Source: Metallococcus carri
Lineage (GTDB): Bacteria > Actinomycetota > Actinomycetes > Actinomycetales > Dermatophilaceae
Direction of reading: 5' to 3'
Assembly: GCF_011440275.1 (NCBI RefSeq)
Contig: NZ_JAAOIV010000002.1
Span: forward strand, 372,001-436,000
DNA length: 64,000 nucleotides
A program made the position numbers and the translations under genes. Under the pieces are notes generated by a model. That model ran no database searches, was not told the DNA's origin, and saw only the letters and a list, made by a program, of their open reading frames with translations. Of the stretch, positions 18,129 to 30,691 are shown in pieces. Numbering within the stretch: position 1 is the first letter of the stretch; the number at the start of each line of letters is the position of its first letter.

Positions 18129-19349
18129 TCAGCCGGCCACCGCGCGCCGCAGGTCCTCGACCTTGTCGGTGCGCTCCCAGGTGAACGCGTTGTCCACGCC
18201 CGCAGCCTCGGTGCGGCCGAAGTGGCCGTAGGCCGCGGTCGGCTTGTAGATCGGGCGCAGCAGGTCCAGCTCCTGCACGAGCGCGGCCGGGCGCAGGTCG
18301 AAGACCTTGCCGATCGCGTTCTGGATCTTGTCCAGCGGGGCGGTCTCGGTGCCGAAGGTCTCGACATAGAGGCCGACCGGCTGGGCCTTGCCGATCGCGT
18401 AGGCGACCTGGACCTCGCAGCGCGAGGCCAGGCCCGCGGCCACGACATTCTTGGCGACCCAGCGCATCGCGTAGGCGGCCGACCGGTCCACCTTCGAGGG
18501 GTCCTTGCCGGAGAACGCGCCACCGCCGTGGCGGGCCATGCCGCCGTAGGTGTCGACGATGATCTTGCGGCCGGTGAGGCCGGCATCGCCCATCGGACCG
18601 CCGATGACGAAGGTGCCGGTCGGGTTGATCAGCTTGCGGTAGGCCGAGCTGTCCAGCTGCACGCCCGACGCGGCGAGCGACTCCAGCACCGGCCGGATCA
18701 CGTGCTGGTCGATGTCCGGCTCGAGCTGGCCCTCCAGGTCGACGCCCTTCTCGTGCTGGGTGGACAGCACCACGGTGTCGAGCGCGACGGCCTTGTCGCC
18801 GTCATACGCGATGGTGACCTGGGTCTTGCCGTCCGGGCGCAGGTAGCCGAGCGTGCCGTCCTTGCGCACCTGGGTGAGGCGCTCGGAGAGGCGGTGGGCC
18901 AGGAAGATCGGCAGCGGCATGAGCTGCTCGGTGTCGTCGCAGGCGTAGCCGAACATCAGGCCCTGGTCGCCGGCGCCCTGGGCGTCCAGCTCGTCGCTGC
19001 CGCCGCCGACGCGGTTCTCGTGGCCGTGGTCCACGCCCTGGGCGATGTCGACCGACTGCTCTCCGATGGACACCGACACGCCGCAGGAGTGGCCGTCGAA
19101 GCCCTTCTCGGAGGAGTCGTAGCCGACCTCGACGATCGTGTCGCGCACCAGCTTGGCGATCGGGACATAACTCTCGGTGCGAACCTCACCGGCGATGTGC
19201 ACCAGCCCGGTGGTGACCATCGTCTCGACGGCGACCCGCGAGTTCGGGTCCTGGGCGAGCATCGCATCGAGGATCGAGTCGCTGATCTGGTCGCAGATCT
19301 TGTCCGGATGTCCCTCGGTAACGGACTCGGAGGTGAACAGACGTGCCAA
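18129..19349 (-). CDS. metK: S-adenosylmethionine synthetase
   Basis: MetK makes S-adenosylmethionine from methionine and ATP in a tetramer. The 406-residue protein begins [20 protein letters not shown] and has the ATP/methionine motifs [12 protein letters not shown] and the P-loop-like [16 protein letters not shown]. No SAM riboswitch is visible in the 67 bp upstream, which instead hold an imperfect GACGCG hairpin. The AAGGAGATAGCC site precedes the ATG. It supplies the methyl donor used by RsmB encoded nearby. Confidence 0.97.
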   Translation of the reverse strand: MARLFTSESVTEGHPDKICDQISDSILDAMLAQDPNSRVAVETMVTTGLVHIAGEVRTESYVPIAKLVRDTIVEVGYDSSEKGFDGHSCGVSVSIGEQSVDIAQGVDHGHENRVGGGSDELDAQGAGDQGLMFGYACDDTEQLMPLPIFLAHRLSERLTQVRKDGTLGYLRPDGKTQVTIAYDGDKAVALDTVVLSTQHEKGVDLEGQLEPDIDQHVIRPVLESLAASGVQLDSSAYRKLINPTGTFVIGGPMGDAGLTGRKIIVDTYGGMARHGGGAFSGKDPSKVDRSAAYAMRWVAKNVVAAGLASRCEVQVAYAIGKAQPVGLYVETFGTETAPLDKIQNAIGKVFDLRPAALVQELDLLRPIYKPTAAYGHFGRTEAAGVDNAFTWERTDKVEDLRRAVAG

Positions 19350-19386
19350 GGGCTATCTCCTTCATCGGGTGCAGCGGCTGCTGGCT

Positions 19387-19409
19387 GACGCGCGTTGAGG
19401 CAACGCGTC
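19387..19409 (-). terminator. Small hairpin between coaBC and metK
   Basis: GACGCGTTG and CAACGCGCGTC (minus-strand sense) can pair across a 3-base loop with one bulge, 37 bp upstream of metK and just beyond the coaBC stop on the opposite side of the gap. It might be a weak attenuator in the metK leader. There is no T-run. Confidence 0.3.
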
Positions 19410-19416
19410 GCGCGCA

Positions 19417-20745
19417 TCATATGCGGCGGGATAGGCCAACTCGTGTGATGTCCCAGATCGCGGCGGCGATGTCGTCCTTGCTCGCCGGTCCCACGGTGAC
19501 GACCTCGTCGGTGCCCGGCCGCAGCAGGTACACCGTCGAGTCGTCCTGGCCGAAGGTCACGCCGTCACCGACCTCGTTGGCGACGAGCAGGTCGCACCCC
19601 TTGCGGGCGAGTTTCTCCCGGGCGTGGGTGAGCACGTCGCCGTCCGCGTCGCCGGTCTCAGCCGCGAAACCGACGATGTATGGCGTCCGCTCGCCTCCGC
19701 GGGCGGCGACCAGGTCGGCCAGGATGTCGGGATTGCGGACGAGCTCGATGACCGGCGCGTCCGGATCGTCGGCGCCGTAGCCCTTCTTGATCTTGCTGGC
19801 TGCCGGGGTCGCGGGACGGAAATCGGCGACCGCCGCCGCCATGACGATGACATCGCCCCCGGCGGACAGCACGGCCTCCCGCAACTGCTCGGCCGACTCG
19901 ACCGGGACCAGGTCACAGCCCTCCGGCGCCGGCGTGTCGACCGTCGAGATCAAGGTGACCTGGGCGCCTCGGCGAGCGGCCTCGCGAGCCACGGCATACC
20001 CCTGCTTGCCCGAGGACCGGTTGCCGATGAAGCGGACCGGATCGATCGCCTCGCGGGTTCCGCCGGCGGTCACCACCACCCGCCGCCCCGCGAGGTACTC
20101 ACTCGTCGTTGGTTGAGCGCTGTCCTGAGCTTGTCGAAGGGCAAGGGGCGAGCTTGCGCGCTCTTCACCCTTCGCTGGTTGAGCAAGGGGCGAGCTTGCG
20201 AGCCCCGCGTCGAAACCACCGTGCCCCAGATAGCGCGCGCAGTGCTCGAAGATCTGCTGCGGCTCGGGCAGCCGGCCCGGGCCGGTGTCGGCACCGGTCA
20301 GCCGGCCGGACGCCGGGTCGAGCACGTCGACGCCCCGCTCGCGCAGGGTCGCCACATTGGCCACGGTCGCCGGGTGCAGCCACATCTCGGTGTGCATCGC
20401 CGGGGCGAGCACCACCGGGCAGCGTGCCGTCAGCAGAGTGTTGGTGAGCAGGTCGTCGGCCATCCCGTGCGCGGCCCGGGCGAGCAGATCAGCCGTCGCC
20501 GGCGCAACCACCACGAGGTCGGCCTGCTGGCCGAGGCGGACATGCGGCACCTCGTGCACGTTGTCCCACACCTCGGTCGCCGCGGGACGGCCGGACAGCG
20601 CCGCCCAGGTGGGAGCGCCGACGAAGTGCAGCGCCGCCGCGGTGGGCACGACGGTGACCTCGTGCCCGGCCTCGGAGAACAACCGCAGCAGCGTGGCCGC
20701 CTTGTAGGCCGCGATCCCGCCGCCGACTCCGAGGACGATGCGCAT
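19417..20745 (-). CDS. coaBC: Bifunctional CoaBC (phosphopantothenoylcysteine decarboxylase/synthetase)
   Basis: CoaBC joins 4'-phosphopantothenate to cysteine and decarboxylates the product in coenzyme A synthesis. The CoaC flavodoxin-like domain (residues 1-175) has GVGGGIAAYKAATLLR and the active-site stretch APAMHTEMW. The CoaB domain (about 213-442) has VVVTAGGTREAIDPVRFI and NRSSGKQGYAVA. Residues 177-212 are extra: they are an in-frame translation of a 107-bp GGTTGAG...CGAAACC repeat (GGFDAGLASSPLAQP and SSPLALRQAQDS) dropped into the interdomain linker. Total length is 442, about 36 more than a plain linker would give. The enzyme is probably still functional because both domains are complete. 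Confidence 0.93.
   Translation of the reverse strand: MRIVLGVGGGIAAYKAATLLRLFSEAGHEVTVVPTAAALHFVGAPTWAALSGRPAATEVWDNVHEVPHVRLGQQADLVVVAPATADLLARAAHGMADDLLTNTLLTARCPVVLAPAMHTEMWLHPATVANVATLRERGVDVLDPASGRLTGADTGPGRLPEPQQIFEHCARYLGHGGFDAGLASSPLAQPAKGEERASSPLALRQAQDSAQPTTSEYLAGRRVVVTAGGTREAIDPVRFIGNRSSGKQGYAVAREAARRGAQVTLISTVDTPAPEGCDLVPVESAEQLREAVLSAGGDVIVMAAAVADFRPATPAASKIKKGYGADDPDAPVIELVRNPDILADLVAARGGERTPYIVGFAAETGDADGDVLTHAREKLARKGCDLLVANEVGDGVTFGQDDSTVYLLRPGTDEVVTVGPASKDDIAAAIWDITRVGLSRRI
20111..20217. repeat. GGTTGAG/TCGAAACC repeat inside coaBC
   Basis: Two head-to-tail modules begin with GGTTGAGC (20111 and 20177). The first contains CTGTCCTGAGCTTGTCGAAG, the second runs through GAGCAAGGGGCGAGCTTGCG and ends in GTCGAAACC at 20217. 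Related copies lie at 33568, 45844 and 52454. This copy is the only one inside a gene and keeps the reading frame open. Confidence 0.85.
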
Positions 20746-20757
20746 CGACGCGGCTGA

Positions 20758-21021
20758 TCAGGCCTCGGCCTGCTCGACGTCGAGCAGCCCTTCGTTGATC
20801 TCGCGCAGCGCGATGGACAGCGGCTTGTCGTTGATCTGAGAGTCGACCAGCGGGCCGACATACTCCAGCAGGCCCTCGGACAACTGCGAGTAGTACGCAT
20901 TGATCTGGCGGGCCCGCTTCGCGCCGAGGATGACGAGCGCGTACTTGGAGTCGGCGACCGTCAGCAGGTCGTCGATCGGCGGGTTGGTGATGCCCTCGGG
21001 GGCGGCCTTGGTGCCGGACAC
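20758..21021 (-). CDS. rpoZ: RNA polymerase omega subunit
   Basis: Omega helps fold the beta' subunit of RNA polymerase. The 87-residue protein has [20 protein letters not shown], covering the conserved [11 protein letters not shown] helix, and a [15 protein letters not shown] segment. It lies between gmk (34 bp upstream) and coaBC (12 bp downstream), the standard actinobacterial order. Confidence 0.95.
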   Translation of the reverse strand: MSGTKAAPEGITNPPIDDLLTVADSKYALVILGAKRARQINAYYSQLSEGLLEYVGPLVDSQINDKPLSIALREINEGLLDVEQAEA

Positions 21022-21055
21022 GTGGAACTCTCGTTTCGTTGCTTCTCGGGGGTGC

Positions 21056-21622
21056 TCAGCGCGCTCGGTGAGCGTGCTGCTCCATCAAGTGTACGAGTTC
21101 CCCGGCAGCGCGCTCGACATCGTCGTTCACGATGGTCGTATCGAACTCCGCCTGCGCCGCCAGTTCGGTGCGTGCGGTGGCGAGGCGGACCTGCTGCTCC
21201 TCCTCGGACTCGGTGCCGCGGCCGATCAGCCGGTGCACCAGTTCGTCCCAGCTCGGCGGGGCCAGGAAGACGAAGTACGCCCCCGGCATACGCTCGCGCA
21301 CCTGCCGTGCTCCCTGCAGGTCGATCTCCAACAGCGGCAGCCGGCCCGCGGCGAGCGCTTCTTCGACCGGGCGGCGCGGGGTGCCGTATGACGCCCGCCC
21401 GTGGACGACGGCATACTCCAGCAGCTCACCGGCGGCGACCATGTCGGCGAAGGTCTGGTCGCCGACGAAGTGGTAGTGCACCCCGTCGACCTCCCCCGGC
21501 CGCGGTGGGCGGGTGGTCACCGAGACCGACAGCCACACCTGCGGGAAATGCTCGCGGACGTAGGCCGCGACCGTGCCCTTGCCGACCGCGGTGGGACCGG
21601 CGAGTACGAACAGCGTCGACAT
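21056..21622 (-). CDS. gmk: Guanylate kinase
   Basis: Gmk phosphorylates GMP to GDP. The 188-residue protein has the P-loop [11 protein letters not shown], the GMP-binding [20 protein letters not shown] segment and [11 protein letters not shown]. Its ATG overlaps the mihF stop as TGATG, so the integration host factor and Gmk are translationally coupled, as in most actinobacteria. Confidence 0.95.
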   Translation of the reverse strand: MSTLFVLAGPTAVGKGTVAAYVREHFPQVWLSVSVTTRPPRPGEVDGVHYHFVGDQTFADMVAAGELLEYAVVHGRASYGTPRRPVEEALAAGRLPLLEIDLQGARQVRERMPGAYFVFLAPPSWDELVHRLIGRGTESEEEQQVRLATARTELAAQAEFDTTIVNDDVERAAGELVHLMEQHAHRAR

Positions 21623-21936
21623 CAGGCGTCGAAACGCTCCAGCAGCGCGCTGACCTGGTGCGCACCGAGGCCGCGCACGCGACGGGTCTGGGCGATGCCG
21701 ATCTCCTCCATGATCTGCTTCGCGCGCACCCGGCCGACCCCGGGCAGCGACTCCAGCAGCGCCGACACCTTCATCTTGCCGATCACCTCGTTGGTGCGAC
21801 CCTCGTCGATCACCTCGCGCAGTGACCCCTCGGCGTTCTTGAGGCGGTTCTTCACCGCCGCCCGCTCCCGCCGCGCGGCCGCAGCCTTCTGCAGGGCTTC
21901 GGCTCGTTGTTCGGGGGTGAGCTGCGGCAGGGCCAC
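21622..21936 (-). CDS. mihF: Actinobacterial integration host factor
   Basis: This 104-residue, basic, helical nucleoid protein is of the mIHF family, unrelated to the proteobacterial IHF. It has the family stretches ALPQLTPEQRAEALQKAA, SLREVIDEGRTNEVIGKMKV and the helix-hairpin LLESLPGVGRVRAKQIMEEI. It bends DNA and is needed for nucleoid organisation. The start is GTG 21936, with GGAGACC upstream; the open frame to 22071 reads into repeat DNA and was rejected. Confidence 0.93.
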   Translation of the reverse strand: MALPQLTPEQRAEALQKAAAARRERAAVKNRLKNAEGSLREVIDEGRTNEVIGKMKVSALLESLPGVGRVRAKQIMEEIGIAQTRRVRGLGAHQVSALLERFDA

Positions 21937-22244
21937 TGGTCGGTCTCCTCGGGGTGGTCGGCGAAGCCAGTCTGGCGGACAGAGTATGCCGAGCAACCTA
22001 GCGACGGGCGTCGTGGGCGGCAACGCGAACGCCGGAACCCACCGTCGCGCCCGTCTCCCGGCGTTCGCCACACCTGTAGTAGAGGAATCCGGCGGCTATA
22101 GCGACCCGCCTCCGCCCGGTCTTCACCACACCTGTAGTAGAGGAATCCGGCGGCGATAGCGACCGCTTCCCCTTGCTACCGGTGTCGAGGTCTTCTACAG
22201 CGGTAGTAAGGGAATCCGGTGGTTATAGCGACCGCTTTCCTCTA
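21937..22244. other. 308-bp gap between pyrF and mihF
   Basis: The gap carries the mihF ribosome site (GGAGACC near 21945), an octamer GTATGCCG at 21984 and, from 22073, three copies of the GTAGTAGAGGAATCCGG repeat that run into the pyrF stop. No extra gene is seen. A promoter for mihF-gmk-rpoZ should lie in 21940-22070, but no convincing boxes could be picked by eye. Confidence 0.6.
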
Positions 22245-22254
22245 CTACGGCTGT
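22073..22254. repeat. TAGTAG palindromic repeat family, pyrF locus
   Basis: The unit is about 35 bp: CTGTAGTAGAGGAATCCGGC then GGCTATAGCGACC. Copies begin at 22073 and 22132. A third copy (about 22195-22254) is a full palindrome with arms ACAGCGGTAGTAAGGGAA and TTCCTCTACTACGGCTGT. The right arm of the last copy provides the pyrF stop: on the minus strand pyrF ends CAG CCG TAG TAG. The same family occurs at 40259 and 62322. Confidence 0.85.
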
Positions 22255-23114
22255 GGGAGGGCGGCGGCGACCTCGCCCGCCGTCCGGGTGACCGCATCGC
22301 GCAGCGCGGACAGGTCCGGCCCCGCGGCGAGGATCGCGCGGGAACTCGTCGGCAGCACCAACCCGGCCGCCGGACCGAACGCGCGGGCGATGCCGTCGGC
22401 GGTGGCGCCCTGAGCACCGAGCCCCGGCGCGAGCAGCGGCGCCCGGGACGCCGCCAGCGCCTCGGCCAGACCCAGGTCGGCGATGTCCTTGCCCGTCGTC
22501 GCACCGACGACCAGCCCGGTGTCGCCGAAGCGGCCCTCCCCCGCGTTGCGTTCGGTCACCGCCGCGATGATCGACTCGGCCACCGTGCGTCCGTCGTCGC
22601 CACGCGCGTGCTGCACCTGCCCCCCTTCGGGGTTGGAGGTGAGCGCCAGCACGAACACCCCGTCCCCGGACGCCTCGGCCAGGTCGAGCGCCGGGTCCAG
22701 ACTGCCGAACCCGAGGAACGGACTCACCGTGATCGCGTCGGCGTGCGTCGGCGCCTGCGGTCCGAGATGAGCCGAGGCGTATGCCGCCATCGTGCTGCCG
22801 ATGTCTCCGCGTTTGACGTCCAACAGTGTCAGGGTGTCGGCCTCACGCAACGCATCGAGGGTGCGTTCGAGCACCGCCACCCCCGCCGCGCCGAACCGCT
22901 CGAAGAAGGCCGCCTGCGGTTTGACGAGGGCGACCCGGCCGGCATACGCCTCGACGCAGCGGTCCGCGAACTCACCGAGCCCCTCCGCATCGACGCTCAG
23001 TCCCCACGCGTCCAGCAGCGCTTCGTGCGGGTCGATGCCGGCGCACAGCGGCCCGAACTGGTCCACCGCCTCTTCCAGCCTGGCCCCGAATCGCTGCGAA
23101 TCTGCTTGTGCCAC
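22245..23114 (-). CDS. pyrF: Orotidine-5'-phosphate decarboxylase (PyrF type 2)
   Basis: PyrF decarboxylates OMP to UMP, the last step of de novo pyrimidine synthesis. The 289-residue protein is the longer actinobacterial/type 2 form, with CAGIDPHEALLDAWGL, the catalytic LLDVKRGDIGSTM (Lys/Asp pair) and TPGLGAQG-like APGLGAQGATADG. The start is GTG 23114, 10 bp after the pyrD-like stop. The tandem stop TAGTAG comes from an adjoining palindromic repeat, so the last residues (ALPQP) were probably re-set by repeat insertion. Confidence 0.95.
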   Translation of the reverse strand: MAQADSQRFGARLEEAVDQFGPLCAGIDPHEALLDAWGLSVDAEGLGEFADRCVEAYAGRVALVKPQAAFFERFGAAGVAVLERTLDALREADTLTLLDVKRGDIGSTMAAYASAHLGPQAPTHADAITVSPFLGFGSLDPALDLAEASGDGVFVLALTSNPEGGQVQHARGDDGRTVAESIIAAVTERNAGEGRFGDTGLVVGATTGKDIADLGLAEALAASRAPLLAPGLGAQGATADGIARAFGPAAGLVLPTSSRAILAAGPDLSALRDAVTRTAGEVAAALPQP

Positions 23115-23124
23115 AGTCCATCTC

Positions 23125-24078
23125 CTAGTGATCGTGCGCGATGCCGATGAGGTCGAGCACATGGTCGAAGCCGCGCTCGCGCACCGCTTCGACGAGGCCG
23201 GCGACGACGGCGGCAGCGGCGTCGGGGTCGTGCAGCAACGCCGTGCCCAACTGGACCGCGCTGGCCCCGGCCGCCAGTGCCGCGGCCGCGTCCTGACCCG
23301 ACCGGATGCCGCCCACCGCGACCAACGGGATCGGCGGCAGCCGACCCGAGCGCACCGCCGCCCGCAGATCCCACACGGCCCGCAGCGTGATCGGCAGCAG
23401 CGCCGGGCCGGACAGTCCGCTGGACGCCGGATCGATGACCGGGCGCAGCGTCGCCGGGTCGAGCAACAAGCCGCGCACCGGCGAGGTCACCACCAGCGCG
23501 CTCGCACCGGCCTTCACACAGCCCCGCGCCACCTCGACCAGGTCGGTCACGTCGGCGCACAGCTTGGCGAAGATCGGCACCCCGCTCGGCACCGATTCCC
23601 GCACTCGCGCAACGACTTTCGTCGCGCCGAACTCGTCATACGCGAAGGGCCGATGCGAGTTCTTGGCGTCCACGGACGCGAGCTGGATCTCGACGCCCGC
23701 GACCCGCCGCATCAGGCTCCCCCGGCGCAGCCCGGACGCCACCTCGGCGAAATCACCGCTGGTGTTGCCCGCCAGCGAGACGATCACCGGCGGCACCCCT
23801 TCGTGGTCCCACGGGAGCGCGGTCGGGCGCAGTCGCTCGACGCCGTATGACGGGCGCACGGTCGGCGCCAGCAGGCCGCTGGGCGCCTCGCGCAGCACGG
23901 CCCGGTGCGCGGCGGCGCGCGTGCGCGCGGTGAGCGACGGCGTGACGATCGCGCCCAGGTCGTCCTGCACACCGAGCCGCACGAGTTCGCGGCCGAAGGC
24001 CACGCACCCGGCCGCTCCGATGACCGGAACGCGCAGTCTCAGCCCACCGATCTCCACCTCGGTGCCGATGTCGCTCAT
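23125..24078 (-). CDS. PyrD-like flavoprotein lacking dihydroorotate-site residues
   Basis: By position and fold this 317-residue protein is class 1 dihydroorotate dehydrogenase: GAAGCVAFGRELVRLG, FAKLCADVTDLVEVARG, SGLSGPALLP, VGGIRSGQDA and GASAVQLGTALLHDP align along the whole family. The substrate-site residues are not there. The catalytic loop NISCPNV reads QLASVDA (residues 132-138), the TKS/VKA lysine reads TPS (46-48), the MLN asparagine reads LLA (69-71) and INTLMG reads TSPVRG (198-203). FMN phosphate-binding glycines are kept. It overlaps pyrK by ATGA and lies upstream of pyrF. Either this group uses a different active-site solution or a true pyrD lies elsewhere and this protein has another role. 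Confidence 0.8.
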   Translation of the reverse strand: MSDIGTEVEIGGLRLRVPVIGAAGCVAFGRELVRLGVQDDLGAIVTPSLTARTRAAAHRAVLREAPSGLLAPTVRPSYGVERLRPTALPWDHEGVPPVIVSLAGNTSGDFAEVASGLRRGSLMRRVAGVEIQLASVDAKNSHRPFAYDEFGATKVVARVRESVPSGVPIFAKLCADVTDLVEVARGCVKAGASALVVTSPVRGLLLDPATLRPVIDPASSGLSGPALLPITLRAVWDLRAAVRSGRLPPIPLVAVGGIRSGQDAAAALAAGASAVQLGTALLHDPDAAAAVVAGLVEAVRERGFDHVLDLIGIAHDH

Positions 24079-24896
24079 CCCAGCTCCTCGGCGAGCGCAG
24101 CCCAGTCCACCCGGTCCCCGCGCAGCACCGCGCCCTCGGTGCAGCCGCGGATCGTATGCCGCATTCCGTCGTCGGCGCGCACCGGGATTTCGCAACTGCC
24201 GCACAGGCCGGTGCCGCACGGCATGTCCTCGTCGACGCAGCACTGCACGACGACCCCGAACGGCCGGGCGACCTCGACCACGGGTGCCAGGTGGCGCGCC
24301 CGGCCGGCGGCATACACAACGGCAATTTCGCTGGTGCGCAATTGAGTTCGCACGCGCGCCGCGAGGTCCGCACCGAGCTCGGGGTCCGCTCCGGTGAGCA
24401 CCGTGACGCTGCCGGCGATGCGGCGCGCCTCGATGACGCCGACCAGATGCCGGTCGTCCGGACCGGCGAGGGTGAGGTCGACCCGGCACCCTCGATCGCG
24501 CAGGTGCGCCGCCAGCCAGCCCACCGGCGCGGCCGACGCGCCCACGCCGACGACGAGCACGTCCACCCCGGAGGTCGGCAGCGGATAGGCCCGGCCCACC
24601 GGACCGATCATGGCCACCTCGTCGTGCGCGCGCAGGTCACCCAGCCACGCCATACCGGCGTCCAGCCCCGGGTCGACGATGACGTCGACCGTGCCGCCAT
24701 AGGTGCCGCTCGGCGAGGCGGCCGCGATCGGCAGCGTGCGCCGGGACACCAGCGCGGACGCCGGGCCGCCGATCGCCACCGACACCATCTGGCCCGGCCG
24801 GGCGCGGTCGGCGATGTCCGGCGCCACGAGCGTGTGGTGGCGGAAGGCGCCCATCCGCCGCGTGGCGATGACCTCGGCCCGGGGTGCGCGCTGCAC
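24075..24896 (-). CDS. pyrK: Dihydroorotate dehydrogenase electron-transfer subunit PyrK
   Basis: PyrK carries FAD and a 2Fe-2S cluster and passes electrons from class 1B PyrD to NAD. The 273-residue ferredoxin-reductase-like protein has an FAD barrel with VSRRTLPIAAAS, an NAD domain with VLVVGVGASAAPVGWLA, and the cluster cysteines C227, C232, C235 (MPCGTGLCGSC) and C252 (RGCTEG). The cluster motif is intact although the partner PyrD-like protein has lost its substrate residues. The stop overlaps the next gene as ATGA; carB ends 3 bp upstream. Confidence 0.92.
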   Translation of the reverse strand: MQRAPRAEVIATRRMGAFRHHTLVAPDIADRARPGQMVSVAIGGPASALVSRRTLPIAAASPSGTYGGTVDVIVDPGLDAGMAWLGDLRAHDEVAMIGPVGRAYPLPTSGVDVLVVGVGASAAPVGWLAAHLRDRGCRVDLTLAGPDDRHLVGVIEARRIAGSVTVLTGADPELGADLAARVRTQLRTSEIAVVYAAGRARHLAPVVEVARPFGVVVQCCVDEDMPCGTGLCGSCEIPVRADDGMRHTIRGCTEGAVLRGDRVDWAALAEELG

Positions 24897-24899
24897 GGG

Positions 24900-28205
<3,306 letters not shown>

Positions 28206-28208
28206 TGC

Positions 28209-29396
28209 TCAGTGGTCCTTTCCGGCCTCGGAGGTGCGGTTCGTCTCTTGTTGGAGGAGGTCTACAAACCGGTCGAACAGGTATGCCGCGTCATGCGGTC
28301 CCGCTGCCGCCTCCGGGTGGTATTGCACCGAAAACGCAGGGATATCAAGGCATTCCAGCCCCTCGACGACGTCGTCGTTGAGGCAGATGTGCGAGACGCG
28401 CACGCGCCCGAAGGCGGCGTCCGCCGGCGCCTGGGTCTCGCCGGCGAGCGGTGCGTCCACGGCGAAGCCATGGTTGTGCGCGGTGATCTCGACCTTGCCG
28501 GTCGCCCGGTCGAGCACCGGCTGGTTGATGCCGCGGTGACCGTACTTCAGCTTGTAGGTGCCGAAGCCGAGCGCTCGCCCGAGCAACTGGTTGCCGAAGC
28601 AGATCCCGAAATACGGTATGCCGGCCCGCAGCACCTCCCGCAGCAATTCCACCTGGGGCGCGGTGGCCGGGTCTCCGGGGCCATTGGAGAAGAACACGCC
28701 GTCGGGATTGACCGCGCGCACATCGTCGATGGTCGAGGTCGCCGGGAGCACGTGCACCTCGATGCCGCGCTGGGCCATGAGCTCGGGCGTCATCGCCTTG
28801 ATCCCGAGGTCCACCGCCGCGACGGTGAAGCGCTTTTCCCCTTGTGCCGCAACGACATACGGCTCGGGGGTGGCGACCTTGGAGGCTAGTTCCGAGCCCT
28901 CCATCCGAGGCTGCTGCTGCACCTGGGCGACCGGGTCGGCGCTGCCGGCGTCCGCACCGGAGAAGATCCCGACCCGCATCGCACCGCGCTCGCGCAGGTG
29001 GCGGGTGAGCGCCCGGGTGTCGATGCCACAGATGCCGACCACGCCCTGCTCGCGCAGGTCGTCCTCCAGGGTGCGCTGCGCCCGCCAGTTCGACGGGCGC
29101 AGGGCCGGGTCGCGCACGACATACCCGCTGACCCAGATCCGGCGGGATTCCTCGTCCTCGTCGTTGACGCCGGTGTTGCCGACATGCGGCGCGGTCATCA
29201 CGACGACCTGGCCGTAGTAGCTCGGGTCGGTGAGGGTCTCCTGGTAGCCGGTCATCCCGGTGGAGAAGACCGCCTCGCCGAAGGTCGTGCCGGTCGCGCC
29301 ATAGGACTCGCCCTCGAAGCGGGTGCCGTCCTCCAGCACGAGCACCGCGGCATCGCGTCCGGTGAGCGAAAGATGTTGCGTCTCAGGAGAATTCAC
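28209..29396 (-). CDS. carA: Carbamoyl-phosphate synthase small chain
   Basis: CarA is the glutamine amidotransferase that feeds ammonia to CarB. The 395-residue protein has the N-terminal CPSase domain ([29 protein letters not shown]) and a class I GATase with the nucleophile in [14 protein letters not shown] and the His/Glu pair in [11 protein letters not shown]. It starts at a GTG overlapping the pyrC stop as GTGA. Confidence 0.97.
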   Translation of the reverse strand: MNSPETQHLSLTGRDAAVLVLEDGTRFEGESYGATGTTFGEAVFSTGMTGYQETLTDPSYYGQVVVMTAPHVGNTGVNDEDEESRRIWVSGYVVRDPALRPSNWRAQRTLEDDLREQGVVGICGIDTRALTRHLRERGAMRVGIFSGADAGSADPVAQVQQQPRMEGSELASKVATPEPYVVAAQGEKRFTVAAVDLGIKAMTPELMAQRGIEVHVLPATSTIDDVRAVNPDGVFFSNGPGDPATAPQVELLREVLRAGIPYFGICFGNQLLGRALGFGTYKLKYGHRGINQPVLDRATGKVEITAHNHGFAVDAPLAGETQAPADAAFGRVRVSHICLNDDVVEGLECLDIPAFSVQYHPEAAAGPHDAAYLFDRFVDLLQQETNRTSEAGKDH

Positions 29397-30691
29397 TGTT
29401 GCACCTCGCCGTCGAGATAGGTCGGGCGGCCGCGCAGGAAGGTCGCGTGCACCGCGCCGGTGAGCGTCCTGCCGTGCCAGGGGTTGTTGCGCGAAAGGGA
29501 CTGGGAGTCGGCGGCATCGATGGTCACCGAGGCGGCGGGGTCGACCAGGGCGAGATTGGCCGGTTCACCCGCCGCGAGCGGGCGACCGTGGCCTTCGAGA
29601 CGGGCGATCCGGGCCGGGTTGACCGACATCGCCTGCGCGGCCTGCTCCCAGCTCATCAGCCCGGGCTGCACCATCACCGTGTTGACCACCTGCAGCGCCT
29701 GCTCCAGGCCGAGCATCCCGAACGCCGCCTCGGCGAAGGCATGCTCCTTGTCGTGCCGCGCGTGCGGGGCATGGTCGGTCGCCACCGCGTCAATCGTCCC
29801 GTCTGCCAACGCTTTTCGCAGCTCCTCGACGTGTTCGTCGGGCCGCAGCGGCGGGTTGACCTTGAAGGTGGGGTCATAACCCTCGACCAGGTCGGTCGTG
29901 AGCATCAGGTGGTGCGGGGTCACCTCGGCGGTCACCGCGATCCCCTGCGCCTTGGCCCAGCGGATCACCTCGACCGACCCGGCCGTCGACACGTGCGCGA
30001 CATGCACCCGCGAGCCGGTATGCCGGGCCAGCATGACGTCGCGCGCCACGATGACGTCCTCGGCGACCGCCGGCCACCCGGGCAACCCGAGGCGCCCCGA
30101 GATCTCGCCCTCGTGACAGCACGCTTGCCCATCGGCGAGCCGGGGGTCCTGGCTGTGCTGGGAGATCACCCCGTCGAAGGCCTTGACGTATTCCAGGGCG
30201 CGCCGCATCAGCCGGGCGTCGTGCACACACCGCCCGTCATCGGAGAAGACCCGCACCTGGGCTCGCGACCGGGCCATCAGCCCGAGCTCGGCAAGCTCTT
30301 GTCCCGCAAGGGATTTGGTGACCGCGCCGACCGGCTGCACGTCGACCAGTCCGGCGCGCCGGCCGAGGTCGAGGATGTGGTCGGCGGCCTCGGCGGTGTC
30401 GGTCACCGGGTTGGTGTTGGCCATCGCGAGCACCGCGGTGAATCCCCCAGCGGCGGCGGCGGCCGAACCCGTCGCGACGGTCTCGGCGTCCTCACGTCCC
30501 GGCTCGCGCAGGTGCGTGTGCAGGTCGACCAGACCGGGCAGAGCGACCAGCCCGTCGGCGTCGACGACCCTCGCTTTCTTGGGCGCGTCGATCGTCCCGA
30601 CCTCGCGGATGACGCCGCCCTCAATCAGCAGGTCCGCCGCCTTGCCGCCGAGCACCTTGGCGCCGCGCACGACATACATCTCACTCGTCAC
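29393..30691 (-). CDS. pyrC: Dihydroorotase
   Basis: PyrC cyclises carbamoyl aspartate to dihydroorotate. The 432-residue class I amidohydrolase has the metal motif [20 protein letters not shown] and [13 protein letters not shown]. Two starts are possible: GTG 30691 (MTSEMYVV, overlapping pyrB by 11 bp) or ATG 30679, directly after the pyrB stop. Either gives a normal length. Its stop overlaps carA. Confidence 0.96.
   Translation of the reverse strand: MTSEMYVVRGAKVLGGKAADLLIEGGVIREVGTIDAPKKARVVDADGLVALPGLVDLHTHLREPGREDAETVATGSAAAAAGGFTAVLAMANTNPVTDTAEAADHILDLGRRAGLVDVQPVGAVTKSLAGQELAELGLMARSRAQVRVFSDDGRCVHDARLMRRALEYVKAFDGVISQHSQDPRLADGQACCHEGEISGRLGLPGWPAVAEDVIVARDVMLARHTGSRVHVAHVSTAGSVEVIRWAKAQGIAVTAEVTPHHLMLTTDLVEGYDPTFKVNPPLRPDEHVEELRKALADGTIDAVATDHAPHARHDKEHAFAEAAFGMLGLEQALQVVNTVMVQPGLMSWEQAAQAMSVNPARIARLEGHGRPLAAGEPANLALVDPAASVTIDAADSQSLSRNNPWHGRTLTGAVHATFLRGRPTYLDGEVQQ

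Noticed and set aside
16107-19388. Very long open frame (1093 codons) opposite priA and metK
   Set aside because: It is antisense to two well-supported genes; high-GC coding DNA commonly keeps the opposite frame open. Its product is Arg/His/Gly-rich without domains.
19350-19416. SAM riboswitch upstream of metK
   Set aside because: The gap is only 67 bp and has no SAM aptamer pattern, only a small hairpin.
21622-21936. Integration host factor gene as a sign of a prophage
   Set aside because: It is the chromosomal actinobacterial mIHF in its usual place before gmk; no phage genes are near.
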